The notes under the pieces: generated by a model | What the model was told of the DNA's origin: nothing | Database searches by the model: none | Seen by the model: the letters and a program-made list of their open reading frames with translations, nothing else | Source: CAWJLS01 sp963843755 | GTDB taxonomy: Bacteria; Acidobacteriota; Thermoanaerobaculia; Multivoradales; DATKCC01 | Assembly (NCBI GenBank): GCA_963843755.1 | Contig: CAWJLS010000001.1 | Location: 157,385 to 221,384, forward strand | Direction of reading: 5' to 3' | DNA: 64,000 nt | Position numbers and translations under genes: made by a program | Shown: piece after piece, positions 51,496-60,323 of the stretch | Numbering within the stretch: position 1 is the first letter of the stretch | Layout: every line of letters begins with the position of its first letter

Positions 51496-51551
51496 GGCGT
51501 TCGACTCCGTAGAGATCCGTTCGATCGGGCTGAGGTCACAGGCTGTCGTGG

Positions 51552-53108
51552 TCATCGGGGGCTCGCCTCCCCGGCCTCTGGCGGCGCCGCGGGAGTCATC
51601 TGGTGCGTCGGGACGGGGCCGCCCACGGCCAGGGTCAGGGCCGCCTTCGCGACGGCGAGCTGGCGGCGGGCCTGGAGCTCACGCACCTTGGAGCCGGTGA
51701 CCAGGGTTTCGGCCTGGAGCAGCTCCACCACCGTGGTCAGCCCCTCCTTGTAGCGGTCGCGGACGATGGTCACGCTGCGCTGTGCCAGGGCGACCGAGCG
51801 CTCGGCATCCTGCCACCGCAGGCGCGCGGTCCGGACGCTCCGCCAGGCCGACTCCACCTCGAGCGCCACGCCGCGCCCGGCCAGCTCCGCGCCCCGCTGA
51901 GCCTGGTCGAGGAGCGCCCGCGAGCGGGCGATGCGGGCATCGGTGGCGAAACCGTCGAACACGGTCCAGCGCAGACCGACCCCGACGGTCCAGTTGGTGC
52001 CGGGATCGTCGGAGAAGCGCTCGGTGTCCGCCTCGTAGGCGCCGCTCCAGCCGACCTTCGGCAGCCGCCCTCCGCGGGCGCCGTCGACGCCGGCCTGCGC
52101 CGCCTCGACCTGCGCCTTCGCCGCCGCCAGGTCGGGCCGCCGGTCCTTCGCCCGGGCGATCAGCGTGGCGAGCTCGGCGGGCTCAGTGGACTCAATCGAC
52201 TCAGTGGACTCGCCGGGCTCGCCGGGCTCACCGGGCTCACCGGGCAGAACCAGCTCGTCCGGCAGGCGGTACGGAGTGTCCAGATCCCGGCCGAGCTCGA
52301 GGTTCAGCGCGGCCCGGGCGACGTCGGCGTTGCGCTGGGCATCCGCCAGGTCGCTCTCGGCTTCGCTCTCGCGCACCCGCGCCTGGAGCAGGTCGGACTC
52401 GACCACCAGGCCACCGTCGAAGAGATCCTGGGTCAGCCCGACGTTCTTGCGCGCCGCCGCCAGCCCCTCCCGCCGGACGGCGACCGCCTGGGCCGCCACC
52501 ACCGCGCCGGTGTAGCGGTCGGTGACCCGGTAGACCAGCTCCTGGCGGGCCCGCTCCCGGGCCGCCGCGGCGGCGCTCGACTGGTGCTCGGCGCCCGCGA
52601 TGCCGGCGGCGATCCGGCCGCCGGCCCAGAGCGGCTGGGAGATGGACACCATCCCGCGGACGTTGTTCAGGGCGTCGGGCTCGTTGAGGAAGCCGACGTC
52701 GAAGTTGGCCTGGGAGAACCGCTCCTGGGACAGGAGCTGGCCGAACACCACCACCGGGTTGGTGCTCCGGGTGGCGTCGGTCGACACCTCGAGCGTCGGC
52801 CAGCGGGCGGCGCGGCTCTCGCGCACCGTCTCCGCGGCCGCCCGCGAGGCGGCGTCGGCCGCCGCCAGCGACGGGTTCTGCTCGACGGCGATCGCCACGG
52901 CATCCTCCAGGGTCAGGAGCGGCGCCCCGCGGTCCACGGGCGCCGCCGGCTCCCCTGCCATGGCTGCCAAGGCGGTCGATGCGCTCGCCAGGCCGAGCGC
53001 CAGCGCGAGCGCGGCGATCTGCGCAAGGCCGAGGCGGCGGCGGGGCCGCGCTCTGTCCGGAGCGGCGCCCCGGCGGGCGTTCGATCGGCTCCTCGATGAT
53101 CGGATCAC
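51552..53108 (-). CDS. TolC-family outer-membrane efflux protein
   Basis: 518 aa from GTG at 53108, with GGAGGAG upstream. A signal peptide (LALALGLASASTALA) is followed by the duplicated long helices typical of TolC (LTLEDAVAIAVEQNPSLAAADAASR; RPDLAAAKAQVEAAQAGVDGARGGRLP). Between the two halves there is a low-complexity insert GEPGEPGEPGES-TESIESTEPAE made of 9-nt repeats. It forms the outer-membrane duct for the RND pump. First gene of the operon. Confidence 0.92.
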   Translation of the reverse strand: MIRSSRSRSNARRGAAPDRARPRRRLGLAQIAALALALGLASASTALAAMAGEPAAPVDRGAPLLTLEDAVAIAVEQNPSLAAADAASRAAAETVRESRAARWPTLEVSTDATRSTNPVVVFGQLLSQERFSQANFDVGFLNEPDALNNVRGMVSISQPLWAGGRIAAGIAGAEHQSSAAAAARERARQELVYRVTDRYTGAVVAAQAVAVRREGLAAARKNVGLTQDLFDGGLVVESDLLQARVRESEAESDLADAQRNADVARAALNLELGRDLDTPYRLPDELVLPGEPGEPGEPGESTESIESTEPAELATLIARAKDRRPDLAAAKAQVEAAQAGVDGARGGRLPKVGWSGAYEADTERFSDDPGTNWTVGVGLRWTVFDGFATDARIARSRALLDQAQRGAELAGRGVALEVESAWRSVRTARLRWQDAERSVALAQRSVTIVRDRYKEGLTTVVELLQAETLVTGSKVRELQARRQLAVAKAALTLAVGGPVPTHQMTPAAPPEAGEASPR

Positions 53109-53318
53109 TGCAACTCCTCCTCGGAGCGCACAGGCTCCGGCGTTGGCTCGGATGGTTCTGCGATGTCTTGCCTCGGGGGGAGCGGTCGCGGTGTGTCACC
53201 GGCCCGCCCTCGGTCCTTGAGAGGCACGTCGTTCGGAAAGGGTTCCCGGGGAGGAGTCCACGGACCGTTGTCGTGCGCCCGGGTGGATGCCGGCGAAACG
53301 ACTGGCCAGGGGAAGCTC

Positions 53319-53324
53319 AGTATA
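53319..53324 (-). promoter_or_regulatory. Weak -10-like hexamer upstream of the efflux operon
   Basis: TATACT on the minus strand matches the -10 consensus at five of six bases and lies 211 nt before tolC, just outside the preceding gene's stop. No good -35 was seen, so this is a weak call. Confidence 0.25.
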
Positions 53325-53328
53325 GCCC

Positions 53329-55845
53329 TCAGGGAGCGCCGGAGCCGCCGCCGGCCACCCCGTCCCCGCTGAGCCGCACCCGCCCCTGGCCGCCGGCCGC
53401 GTTGTGCGGGATCACCAGCTCGGCGGAGCCCGAGCCGGCGGCGGTCGGCGTGAAGCGGACGCCGATCGTGCACTCGCTCCCCGGGCTGACGTAGGGCGCC
53501 CCGGCGCACGAGCCCGGGACGACGTGGAAATCCCCCGCGGCCGCGCCGGCCAGGCGGACGTCGCCGAGCACCAGCCGCTCCGTGCCGGAGTTCTTCACCG
53601 TGACGGTCTCGATGTCGCTTCGCCCGCCCACCGCCACGGTGCCGAAGGCGACCCGCCCAGGGGTCACGGCGAACCGCGGCACCGGCGCCGGCAGGGCGGT
53701 GCCGGTGAGCTGGACCTCGGCGGGAGAGCCCTCGCCGTCGTGGGTGACTGCCAGCCGGGCGCTCGGCTGCCCTTCGCGCGTCGGAGCGAACCGCACGCTC
53801 ACCCGGCAGGTGTCGCCCGGCGCCAGGGTGAGGGCCTCGGTGCAGTCCTCTTTGGTCACCTCGAAGGCGGCGGCGTCCGGGCCGACCAGGTCGATCCGGC
53901 GGACCTCCAGCGGCACGCGGCCGGCGCTGGTCACGGTGAGGGTGCGGGTGTCGCTGCGGGTCGCGGGCACGCGGCCGAAGGCGAGCTCCCGCGGAGAGAA
54001 CGCCACCCGCGGCGCCGCCCCGGCCCCCCGCAGGGCCACCGTCACCGCCTGGTCGAGCACCGGCGAGCGGGCCTCGAGCCGGGCGCTCTGGACCCCCTCC
54101 TGGCGCGGCTGGAAGCCGACCACCAGGGTGCAGCTCTCCCCGGACGCCAGGGTCTTGCCGTCACAACCGTTCGAGCGCACGGCGAACGCGCCCGGGTCGG
54201 GGCCGGCCAGGCCGACCGATCCGATCTCGACCGCGCCGCTGCCGGTGCTGGCCAGGGTGATCTCCCGGGTCGGGCCGCCGCGCCCGACGCGGCTCTCGCC
54301 GAAGTCGACCTGCCCCGGCCGGGGCGCCAGGCGCGGCACGACCGCCTGTCCCCGCAGGGCCACCTCGATCGCCTCGCCGACTCCGGTCTCGCCGGCCCCG
54401 GACTCGCCGGGGCTGCCGGCGACGCCGACCCGCACCACGCCGGTGACGTCTCCCGCGCCCCGGTCCGCAGGGGGCGCGAACCGGACGACGATCTCGCAGG
54501 TCGCCCCCGGGGCCAGGGCGCCGGCGCTCGCGCAGCGGTTGTCGGCCACGGCGAAGGCGTCGTCGTCGACCACCGCGGCCAGGTCGGCGGACGCCAGCGC
54601 CCGATCCCCCCGGTTGGCCAGCTCCAGGGTCTTCTCGACCGTCCTGCCGACCGGCACCGCGCCGAACCCGAGGCCGTCCTCGGCCGCTCCCGCCGGGCCC
54701 GCGACCGCGAGCCGCCCGCTCGGCACCCGCGGCAGCCCGCTGCCGGCCAGCGCCACCGCCGGCGGCCGGACACCCCGGGAACCCGGGCCCGGCCGGATCG
54801 TCAAGGTCGCCTGCCGCTGCCCTTCGGCGGTCGGCTTGAACCCGACCGAGACCGGACAGCTCTTCCCGGGCGCCAGCGGTCTGCCGGTGCAGGCGGCGCT
54901 CGCCACGGTGAAGTCCTCCGCGTCCGCCCCGGTGATCACCACCGCGTCCAGGTCGAGCGGCGCGGTGCCGTCGTTGGCCAGCGTCACCACCTCCTCCCCC
55001 TGTGCCCCGTCGACCGGCCGGGCGCCGAAGTCGACCCGCTCGCGATCGAGACGCAGATGGGGCGCCACCCCTTCGCCCAGCAGCGGAATCTCGAGCGGCG
55101 CGTTGGCGAAATCGCCGTCGAGCCGGAGGAGCGCACGCACGGCGCCGGCGCCGGCCGGCTGGAACGAGACCGCCACGACGCAGCTCTTCTCGGGCGCCAC
55201 GGTCGAGCCGGAGCAGGCGTCGGAGGCGACCTCGAAGACCCCGACCGACGCCCCCGGCACCGGCTCGCCCTCCTCCGCCCCGCCCTCCTCAGCGCCGGCT
55301 GGCGCCGGGCCTTCGGGGGCGGCCGCCACCACCTCGACGCTCTCGACCTCCGCCGGCCGCTCGCCGGTGCTGGTCAGCGTCACCTCCATCGACCCGCCGG
55401 CCCCGGCGACGCTCCGGGCGCCGAAATCGACCGCCGTCGGCGCCACCCGGACCAGCGCCGGCGACGGCCGGGGCAACAGGTAGCCGACCAGCCCCGCCAG
55501 TGCCGCCAGAATGACCGTCACGAAAGCGAGGATCATGTACCGGGCGAGCCGGTTGCGCTGCGGACGGGGCGGCTCGTCGCTCTCCGCTGAACCCGCCGCC
55601 CGCCACTCCTCCACGACTCCCGGCCCGCTCGGGCCGGACGGGCCGCTCGGACCGCCCGGGCCTTCTGGACCGCCCGGCCCGTCCGGACCACCGACCCCGT
55701 ACGGGCCCTCACCCGGCTCCGCGGGCCCTTCCTCGGGCTCCCGGTACCCGGCGTCCTCGGACGGGCCGAGGTGGCCGAGAGGCAGATCGAGCAGGCGGTC
55801 CTCCTCCTCGATGTCGAACGGGTCGTCGCGTCGGTCGTCGGTCAC
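53329..55845 (-). CDS. Membrane protein with six ASH/HYDIN-type (choice-of-anchor) repeats
   Basis: 838 aa from GTG at 55845. An acidic N-terminal part with a collagen-like GPDGPGGPEGPGGPSGPS stretch is cytoplasmic, followed by one membrane helix (MILAFVTVILAALAGLVGYLLP). Outside it are six repeats of about 100 residues. Each has a conserved VDFG...V strand start, a cysteine pair (C...LAPGKSC) that should form a disulfide, and a closing LxGxG strand. These are ASH/SPD-2/HYDIN Ig-like domains known from surface and ciliary proteins. A stalk- or adhesin-like role at the cell surface is inferred. Confidence 0.85.
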   Translation of the reverse strand: MTDDRRDDPFDIEEEDRLLDLPLGHLGPSEDAGYREPEEGPAEPGEGPYGVGGPDGPGGPEGPGGPSGPSGPSGPGVVEEWRAAGSAESDEPPRPQRNRLARYMILAFVTVILAALAGLVGYLLPRPSPALVRVAPTAVDFGARSVAGAGGSMEVTLTSTGERPAEVESVEVVAAAPEGPAPAGAEEGGAEEGEPVPGASVGVFEVASDACSGSTVAPEKSCVVAVSFQPAGAGAVRALLRLDGDFANAPLEIPLLGEGVAPHLRLDRERVDFGARPVDGAQGEEVVTLANDGTAPLDLDAVVITGADAEDFTVASAACTGRPLAPGKSCPVSVGFKPTAEGQRQATLTIRPGPGSRGVRPPAVALAGSGLPRVPSGRLAVAGPAGAAEDGLGFGAVPVGRTVEKTLELANRGDRALASADLAAVVDDDAFAVADNRCASAGALAPGATCEIVVRFAPPADRGAGDVTGVVRVGVAGSPGESGAGETGVGEAIEVALRGQAVVPRLAPRPGQVDFGESRVGRGGPTREITLASTGSGAVEIGSVGLAGPDPGAFAVRSNGCDGKTLASGESCTLVVGFQPRQEGVQSARLEARSPVLDQAVTVALRGAGAAPRVAFSPRELAFGRVPATRSDTRTLTVTSAGRVPLEVRRIDLVGPDAAAFEVTKEDCTEALTLAPGDTCRVSVRFAPTREGQPSARLAVTHDGEGSPAEVQLTGTALPAPVPRFAVTPGRVAFGTVAVGGRSDIETVTVKNSGTERLVLGDVRLAGAAAGDFHVVPGSCAGAPYVSPGSECTIGVRFTPTAAGSGSAELVIPHNAAGGQGRVRLSGDGVAGGGSGAP

Positions 55846-55903
55846 GTCGGCTCCACGGTGGTGTCGTCTGCGGATCGGTTGCGGGGCGTCCAGGGCGCGC
55901 GGC

Positions 55904-55935
55904 CGGTTCGGGGGCGCGCGAATCCAGGCTAGACT
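55904..55935 (+). promoter_or_regulatory. Possible promoter of the cysteine/cystathionine synthase gene
   Basis: TTCGGG and TAGACT are separated by 17 nt in the 172-nt divergent gap. The -35 is weak, so the call rests mainly on the -10 (four of six bases) and the position 83 nt before the ATG. Confidence 0.25.
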
Positions 55936-56017
55936 ATCCGACCGAATCGACCCGAGACGTACCATCCCCTGGAACCTCGGCGGGGCCGAGCGCTCCGCTC
56001 GCCGTCTGGAAAGCGCA

Positions 56018-56995
56018 ATGGAGATCTACGAAAACATCCTGGAGACCCTGGGCCACACGCCCCTGATCAAGCTGGCCCGGTTCAGCCCCGAAGGGGCGAC
56101 GTTGGCGGCCAAAGTGGAGTACTTCAACCCCGGCCAGAGCGTCAAGGACCGGATCGGCATCGCCATGATCGAGGCGGCGGAGAAGAGCGGCGAGCTCGAG
56201 CCCGGCGGCATCATCGTCGAGCCGACCTCCGGCAACACCGGCGTCGGCCTGGCCATGGCCGCCATCCTCAAGGGCTACACCATGGTCTGCACCGCCGCGG
56301 ACAAGATCCCGGAGGAGAAGGTCGCCCTGCTGGAGGCGTTCGGGGTCGAGGTGATCGTCTGCCCGACCCATGTCGACGCCAAGGACCCGCGCTCCTACTA
56401 CAAGGTGGCCGAGCGCATCCGCGACGAGCGCGGCGCGTTCCTGCCGTACCAGTACCACAACCAGGCCAACCCCGAGGCCCACTACCGGTCCACCGGCCCG
56501 GAGATCTGGCGCCAGACCGACGGCCGCGTCACCCACTGGGTGTGCGGCATCGGCACGGGCGGGTCGATCAGCGGCACCGCCAAGTACCTCAAGGAGCAGA
56601 ACCCCGCCATCCAGGTGATCGGCGTCGACACGGTGGGCAGCGTCTACGAGCACTACTTCGAGACCGGCGAGATGCCGCCCGAGGACGAGATCCACCAGTA
56701 CCTGATCGACGGCATCGGCGAGGACTTCATGCCGGCGACCGTCTGGTGGGACTACGTCGACCGGGTGATCACCGTCGACGACGAGACCGGCTACCGGGCG
56801 GTGTTCGAGCTCACCAGGACGGAGGCGATCTTCACCGGCTCCTCGGGCGGCGCCGCCGCCGCCGCCGCCCGCCAGGTGGCGCGCGAGCTCTCCGCGGACG
56901 ACCTGGTGGTCACCCTGCTGCCCGACTCGGGCGAGCGCTACCTGTCGAAGCTCAACAAAGACTGGCTCTCTGCCAAAGGCATCGAGCTCGACTGA
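56018..56995 (+). CDS. PLP-dependent cystathionine beta-synthase / cysteine synthase
   Basis: 325 aa, fold type II. The Schiff-base lysine is K43 in PGQSVKDRIG, the substrate loop is TSGNTG and the phosphate loop GTGGSISG. The late segment EIHQYLIDGIGEDFMPATVWWDYVDRV is typical of cystathionine beta-synthases (CBS) rather than CysK/CysM. No regulatory CBS domain follows. It would join serine and homocysteine, or use O-acetylserine with sulfide; the two activities cannot be separated by eye. The symporter starts 14 nt later. Confidence 0.85.
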   Translation: MEIYENILETLGHTPLIKLARFSPEGATLAAKVEYFNPGQSVKDRIGIAMIEAAEKSGELEPGGIIVEPTSGNTGVGLAMAAILKGYTMVCTAADKIPEEKVALLEAFGVEVIVCPTHVDAKDPRSYYKVAERIRDERGAFLPYQYHNQANPEAHYRSTGPEIWRQTDGRVTHWVCGIGTGGSISGTAKYLKEQNPAIQVIGVDTVGSVYEHYFETGEMPPEDEIHQYLIDGIGEDFMPATVWWDYVDRVITVDDETGYRAVFELTRTEAIFTGSSGGAAAAAARQVARELSADDLVVTLLPDSGERYLSKLNKDWLSAKGIELD

Positions 56996-57009
56996 AAGGC
57001 CATCACGCC

Positions 57010-58368
57010 ATGCTCACCGCCGCCGACCGCTTCGTCCACGCCGCCTCCGCCTTCATCTGGGGACCGTTCGTCCTCATCCCGCTGCTGCTGGCCACCGGTC
57101 TCTACCTGACGGTCCGGCTGCGCGGGCTCCAGTTCCGCAAGCTCTGGCAGTCGCTCTGGATCGCCTTCGTCGTCCGCAAGGAGAAGGACGCCGAGGGCGA
57201 CATCTCCCACTTCCAGGCGCTGATGACGGCGCTGGCCGCGACGGTCGGGACCGGCAACATCGTCGGCGTCGCCACGGCGATCGCCATCGGCGGCCCGGGA
57301 GCGCTGTTCTGGATGTGGATGACCGGCCTGGTCGGCATGGCGACCAAGTACTCGGAGGCGCTGCTGTCCGTGCGCTTCCGGAGCACCGACGCCCGCGGCG
57401 AGCAGACCGGCGGCCCCATGTACTACCTGACCGAGGGCATCCGCTGGCGCCCGCTCGGCCGCGGCCTGGGCGTCGCCTTCGCCCTGTTCGCCGCGTTCGC
57501 CGCCTTCGGCATCGGCAACATGGTGCAGTCGAACTCGGTCGCCGACGCCCTGAACACCTCGTTCAACGTGCCGGTCTGGGTGAGCGGCCTGGTGATCGCC
57601 GTCGCCGCCGCCGCGGTCATCCTGGGCGGCATCCATTCGATCGGCCGGTTCACCGGCGCCTTCGTGCCGCTGATGATCCTCATCTACATGGCCGGCTGCA
57701 GCGTCCTGCTGTTCATCCACCGGGAGCACCTGCCGGAGGCCTTCAGCCTGATCTTCCACGGCGCCTTCTCCGGCACCGCCGCCACCGGCGGCTTCGCCGG
57801 CGCCGCGCTCGCCCAGGGCATCCGCTTCGGCGTCGCCCGCGGCATCTTCTCGAACGAGTCCGGCCTCGGCTCGGCCGGCATCGCCGCCGCCGCCGCCCAG
57901 ACCCGCGAGCCGGTGCGCCAGGCGCTGGTGTCGATGACCCAGACCTTCATCGACACGATCGTCGTCTGCTCGTTCACCGGCCTGGCGATCATCGAGTCCG
58001 GCGCCTGGTCGTCGGGCGAGAACGGCGTCGGGCTCACCCAGCTCGCCTTCCGCCACGGCCTCCCCGGGCAGTGGGGCGGCTGGATCGTCACCGTCTCGCT
58101 GGCGCTGTTCGCCTTCTCCACCATCCTCGGCTGGAGCTACTACGGCGAGAAGGCGATCGAGTACCTCCTCGGGGTGCGCGCGATCCTGCCCTACCGGCTG
58201 GTGTTCATCGCCGCCATCTACTTCGGCGCCGTGCGTAGCCTGAGCTTCGTCTGGACCGTCTCCGACGTCATGAACGGCCTGATGGCGCTGCCCAACCTGA
58301 TCGGCCTGCTGCTGCTCTCCGGCGTCATCGTCGCCGAGACCCGGGACTACTTCCGCCGCAACCCGTGA
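57010..58368 (+). CDS. AGCS-family sodium:alanine/glycine symporter
   Basis: 452 aa, about eleven helices. The family core is LMTALAATVGTGNIVGVATAIAIGGPGALFWMWMTGLVGMATKYSEA, with NESGLGSAGIAAAAAQT later. It brings small neutral amino acids in with sodium across the inner membrane. Its place 14 nt after a PLP enzyme that uses serine or O-acetylserine suggests substrate supply, by inference. Confidence 0.92.
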   Translation: MLTAADRFVHAASAFIWGPFVLIPLLLATGLYLTVRLRGLQFRKLWQSLWIAFVVRKEKDAEGDISHFQALMTALAATVGTGNIVGVATAIAIGGPGALFWMWMTGLVGMATKYSEALLSVRFRSTDARGEQTGGPMYYLTEGIRWRPLGRGLGVAFALFAAFAAFGIGNMVQSNSVADALNTSFNVPVWVSGLVIAVAAAAVILGGIHSIGRFTGAFVPLMILIYMAGCSVLLFIHREHLPEAFSLIFHGAFSGTAATGGFAGAALAQGIRFGVARGIFSNESGLGSAGIAAAAAQTREPVRQALVSMTQTFIDTIVVCSFTGLAIIESGAWSSGENGVGLTQLAFRHGLPGQWGGWIVTVSLALFAFSTILGWSYYGEKAIEYLLGVRAILPYRLVFIAAIYFGAVRSLSFVWTVSDVMNGLMALPNLIGLLLLSGVIVAETRDYFRRNP

Positions 58369-58424
58369 GGCCCGACCCGAGACCCTGACCTGGCACGCGA
58401 CTTGACCCGTCGAACGAGCACGCC

Positions 58425-60314
58425 GTGAACATCGTCGGCCTGTCGGCCTTCTACCACGAGTCCGCCTGCTGCCTGGTGGTGGACGGCGCGCTGGTGGCCG
58501 CGGCGGCCGAGGAGCGCTTCTCCCGGATCAAGCACGACCCGCGGCTGCCGGTCGAGGCGTTCCGCTTCTGCCTGGAGGCCGGCGGCCTGTCGCTGGCCGA
58601 CCTCGACGCGATCGCCTACTACGAGCAGCCGGTCGCCAAGCTGTCACGCCAGCTCTGGTCCCGGCTCTGGCGGCGTGGGAAGGAAGGCCGGGGCCCGGAT
58701 GGAGCCGGGGCGCCGCCGAGCGGCCTCCCCTGGCTCGATCCCCTCCTGGCCGAGCGGGCGATCCGGGAGCGCCTCGGCTGGGACGGACCGCTCCTCACCT
58801 TCCCCCACCACCGCTCCCACGCCGCGAGCGCGTTCTTCTTCTCCGGCTTCCCGGAAGCGGCGGTGCTGACGGTCGACGGCGTCGGCGAGTGGGCGACGAC
58901 CACCTACGGCCGGGGCTGGCAGCCCGGCCACGGGCCGGCAGGAGAGGACGGCGCCGGGCTGGCGCAGCTCGACGAGGTCCGGTTCCCCCACTCCCTGGGC
59001 CTGCTCTACTCCACCATCACCTCCTACCTCGGCTTCCGGGTCAACGACGGCGAGTACAAGGTGATGGGCCTGGCGCCCTACGGCGAGCCTCGCTATCTCG
59101 ACCAGGTCCGGCGGCTGGTGCGGGACGAGCCCCCTCCCGGCCGGAGCGCCGGCTACACCCTCGATCTCACCTACTTCGACTTCCTCCACGGCGAGCGCAT
59201 GGACTCCCCGGCCCTCTGGGAGCTGTTCGGCGGGCCGCCGCGCCGGCCGGAGGAGGAGCTCACCCAGCGCCACCGGGACATCGCCCGGAGCGCCCAGCAG
59301 GTGCTCGAAGAGATCCTGCTGGAGAAGGTCCGTTTCCTCCACGACCGGGTGCCGAGCGAGAACCTGTGCATGGCCGGCGGCGTGGCGCTCAACTGCGTCG
59401 CCAACGGACGCATCCGCCGCGAAGGGCCGTTCCGGCGGATGTTCGTCCAGCCGGCCGCGGGGGACGCCGGCACCGCCCTCGGGGCCGCCGCCCTCGCCAG
59501 CCTGGAGCTCGACGGCCGCGACCCCGCCCATCCTGCACGTCAGGCGCCGCTCGAGCACGTCTTCCTCGGCCCACGGTCGAGCCCGGACCGGGTCGCGGCG
59601 CTGGTCGAGGCGACCGGAGTCGGCGCCGAGGACTTCCGCGGCCGGACGCCGGAGCTCCTCGACCGGGTCGCCGGGCACCTGGCCGCGGGCCGGGTCGTCG
59701 GCTGGTTCCACGGCGCCATGGAGATGGGGCCGCGGGCCCTGGGCGCCCGCAGCATCCTGGCCGATCCCCGGGACCCGACGATGCGCGACCGGATCAACCG
59801 CTCGGTCAAGCGCCGCGAGTCGTTCCGGCCGTTCGCGCCGGCGGTGCTCCTCGAACGCGCCGCCGAGCATTTCGACCTCGATCACCCGTCCCCCTTCATG
59901 CTCGAAACCTGCGCCGTCACCTCGGCGCTCGAGCTGCCGGCGGTGACCCACGTCGACGGCTCGGCCCGGCCCCAGACCGTCGACCGGCGGAGCGCCCCCC
60001 GCTTCGCCGCCCTGCTCGACGCCTTCGAGCGCCGCACCGGCTGCCCGGTGCTGCTCAACACCTCGTTCAACGTCCGCGGCGAGCCGATCGTCTGCACCCC
60101 GGCCGACGCCTTCATGACGTTCCTCGACGCCGGCCTCGACCTGCTCGTGCTGGAGGACCACCTGATCGAGCGTGAGGCCCTTCCCCGCGGCGGGGAGGAT
60201 GGGGCGGATCTCACCGCCGTCCTGGCCGCCTGGCGTGCCGAGCCCAGCAGCCGCTTCGCCCGCGGCGCCGGCGCCACGTCCCCCCTCTCCGAAACCCTCT
60301 ACACCTTCGTCTGA
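58425..60314 (+). CDS. Carbamoyltransferase (NodU/CmcH family)
   Basis: 629 aa from GTG at 58425. The N-terminal Kae1-like half has LSAFYHESACCLVVDG, the metal site HHRSHAASAFFFSGF and VDGVGEWATT. The C-terminal half has MEMGPRALGARSILADPRDPTMRDRIN and VNTSFNVRGEP-like NTSFNVRGEPIV. These enzymes use carbamoyl phosphate and ATP to put a carbamoyl group on a hydroxyl of a natural product or glycan. A short Gly/Pro insert sits near residue 85-97. The next gene starts 9 nt later and may act on the same product. Confidence 0.92.
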   Translation: MNIVGLSAFYHESACCLVVDGALVAAAAEERFSRIKHDPRLPVEAFRFCLEAGGLSLADLDAIAYYEQPVAKLSRQLWSRLWRRGKEGRGPDGAGAPPSGLPWLDPLLAERAIRERLGWDGPLLTFPHHRSHAASAFFFSGFPEAAVLTVDGVGEWATTTYGRGWQPGHGPAGEDGAGLAQLDEVRFPHSLGLLYSTITSYLGFRVNDGEYKVMGLAPYGEPRYLDQVRRLVRDEPPPGRSAGYTLDLTYFDFLHGERMDSPALWELFGGPPRRPEEELTQRHRDIARSAQQVLEEILLEKVRFLHDRVPSENLCMAGGVALNCVANGRIRREGPFRRMFVQPAAGDAGTALGAAALASLELDGRDPAHPARQAPLEHVFLGPRSSPDRVAALVEATGVGAEDFRGRTPELLDRVAGHLAAGRVVGWFHGAMEMGPRALGARSILADPRDPTMRDRINRSVKRRESFRPFAPAVLLERAAEHFDLDHPSPFMLETCAVTSALELPAVTHVDGSARPQTVDRRSAPRFAALLDAFERRTGCPVLLNTSFNVRGEPIVCTPADAFMTFLDAGLDLLVLEDHLIEREALPRGGEDGADLTAVLAAWRAEPSSRFARGAGATSPLSETLYTFV

Positions 60315-60323
60315 GACCGCGCC

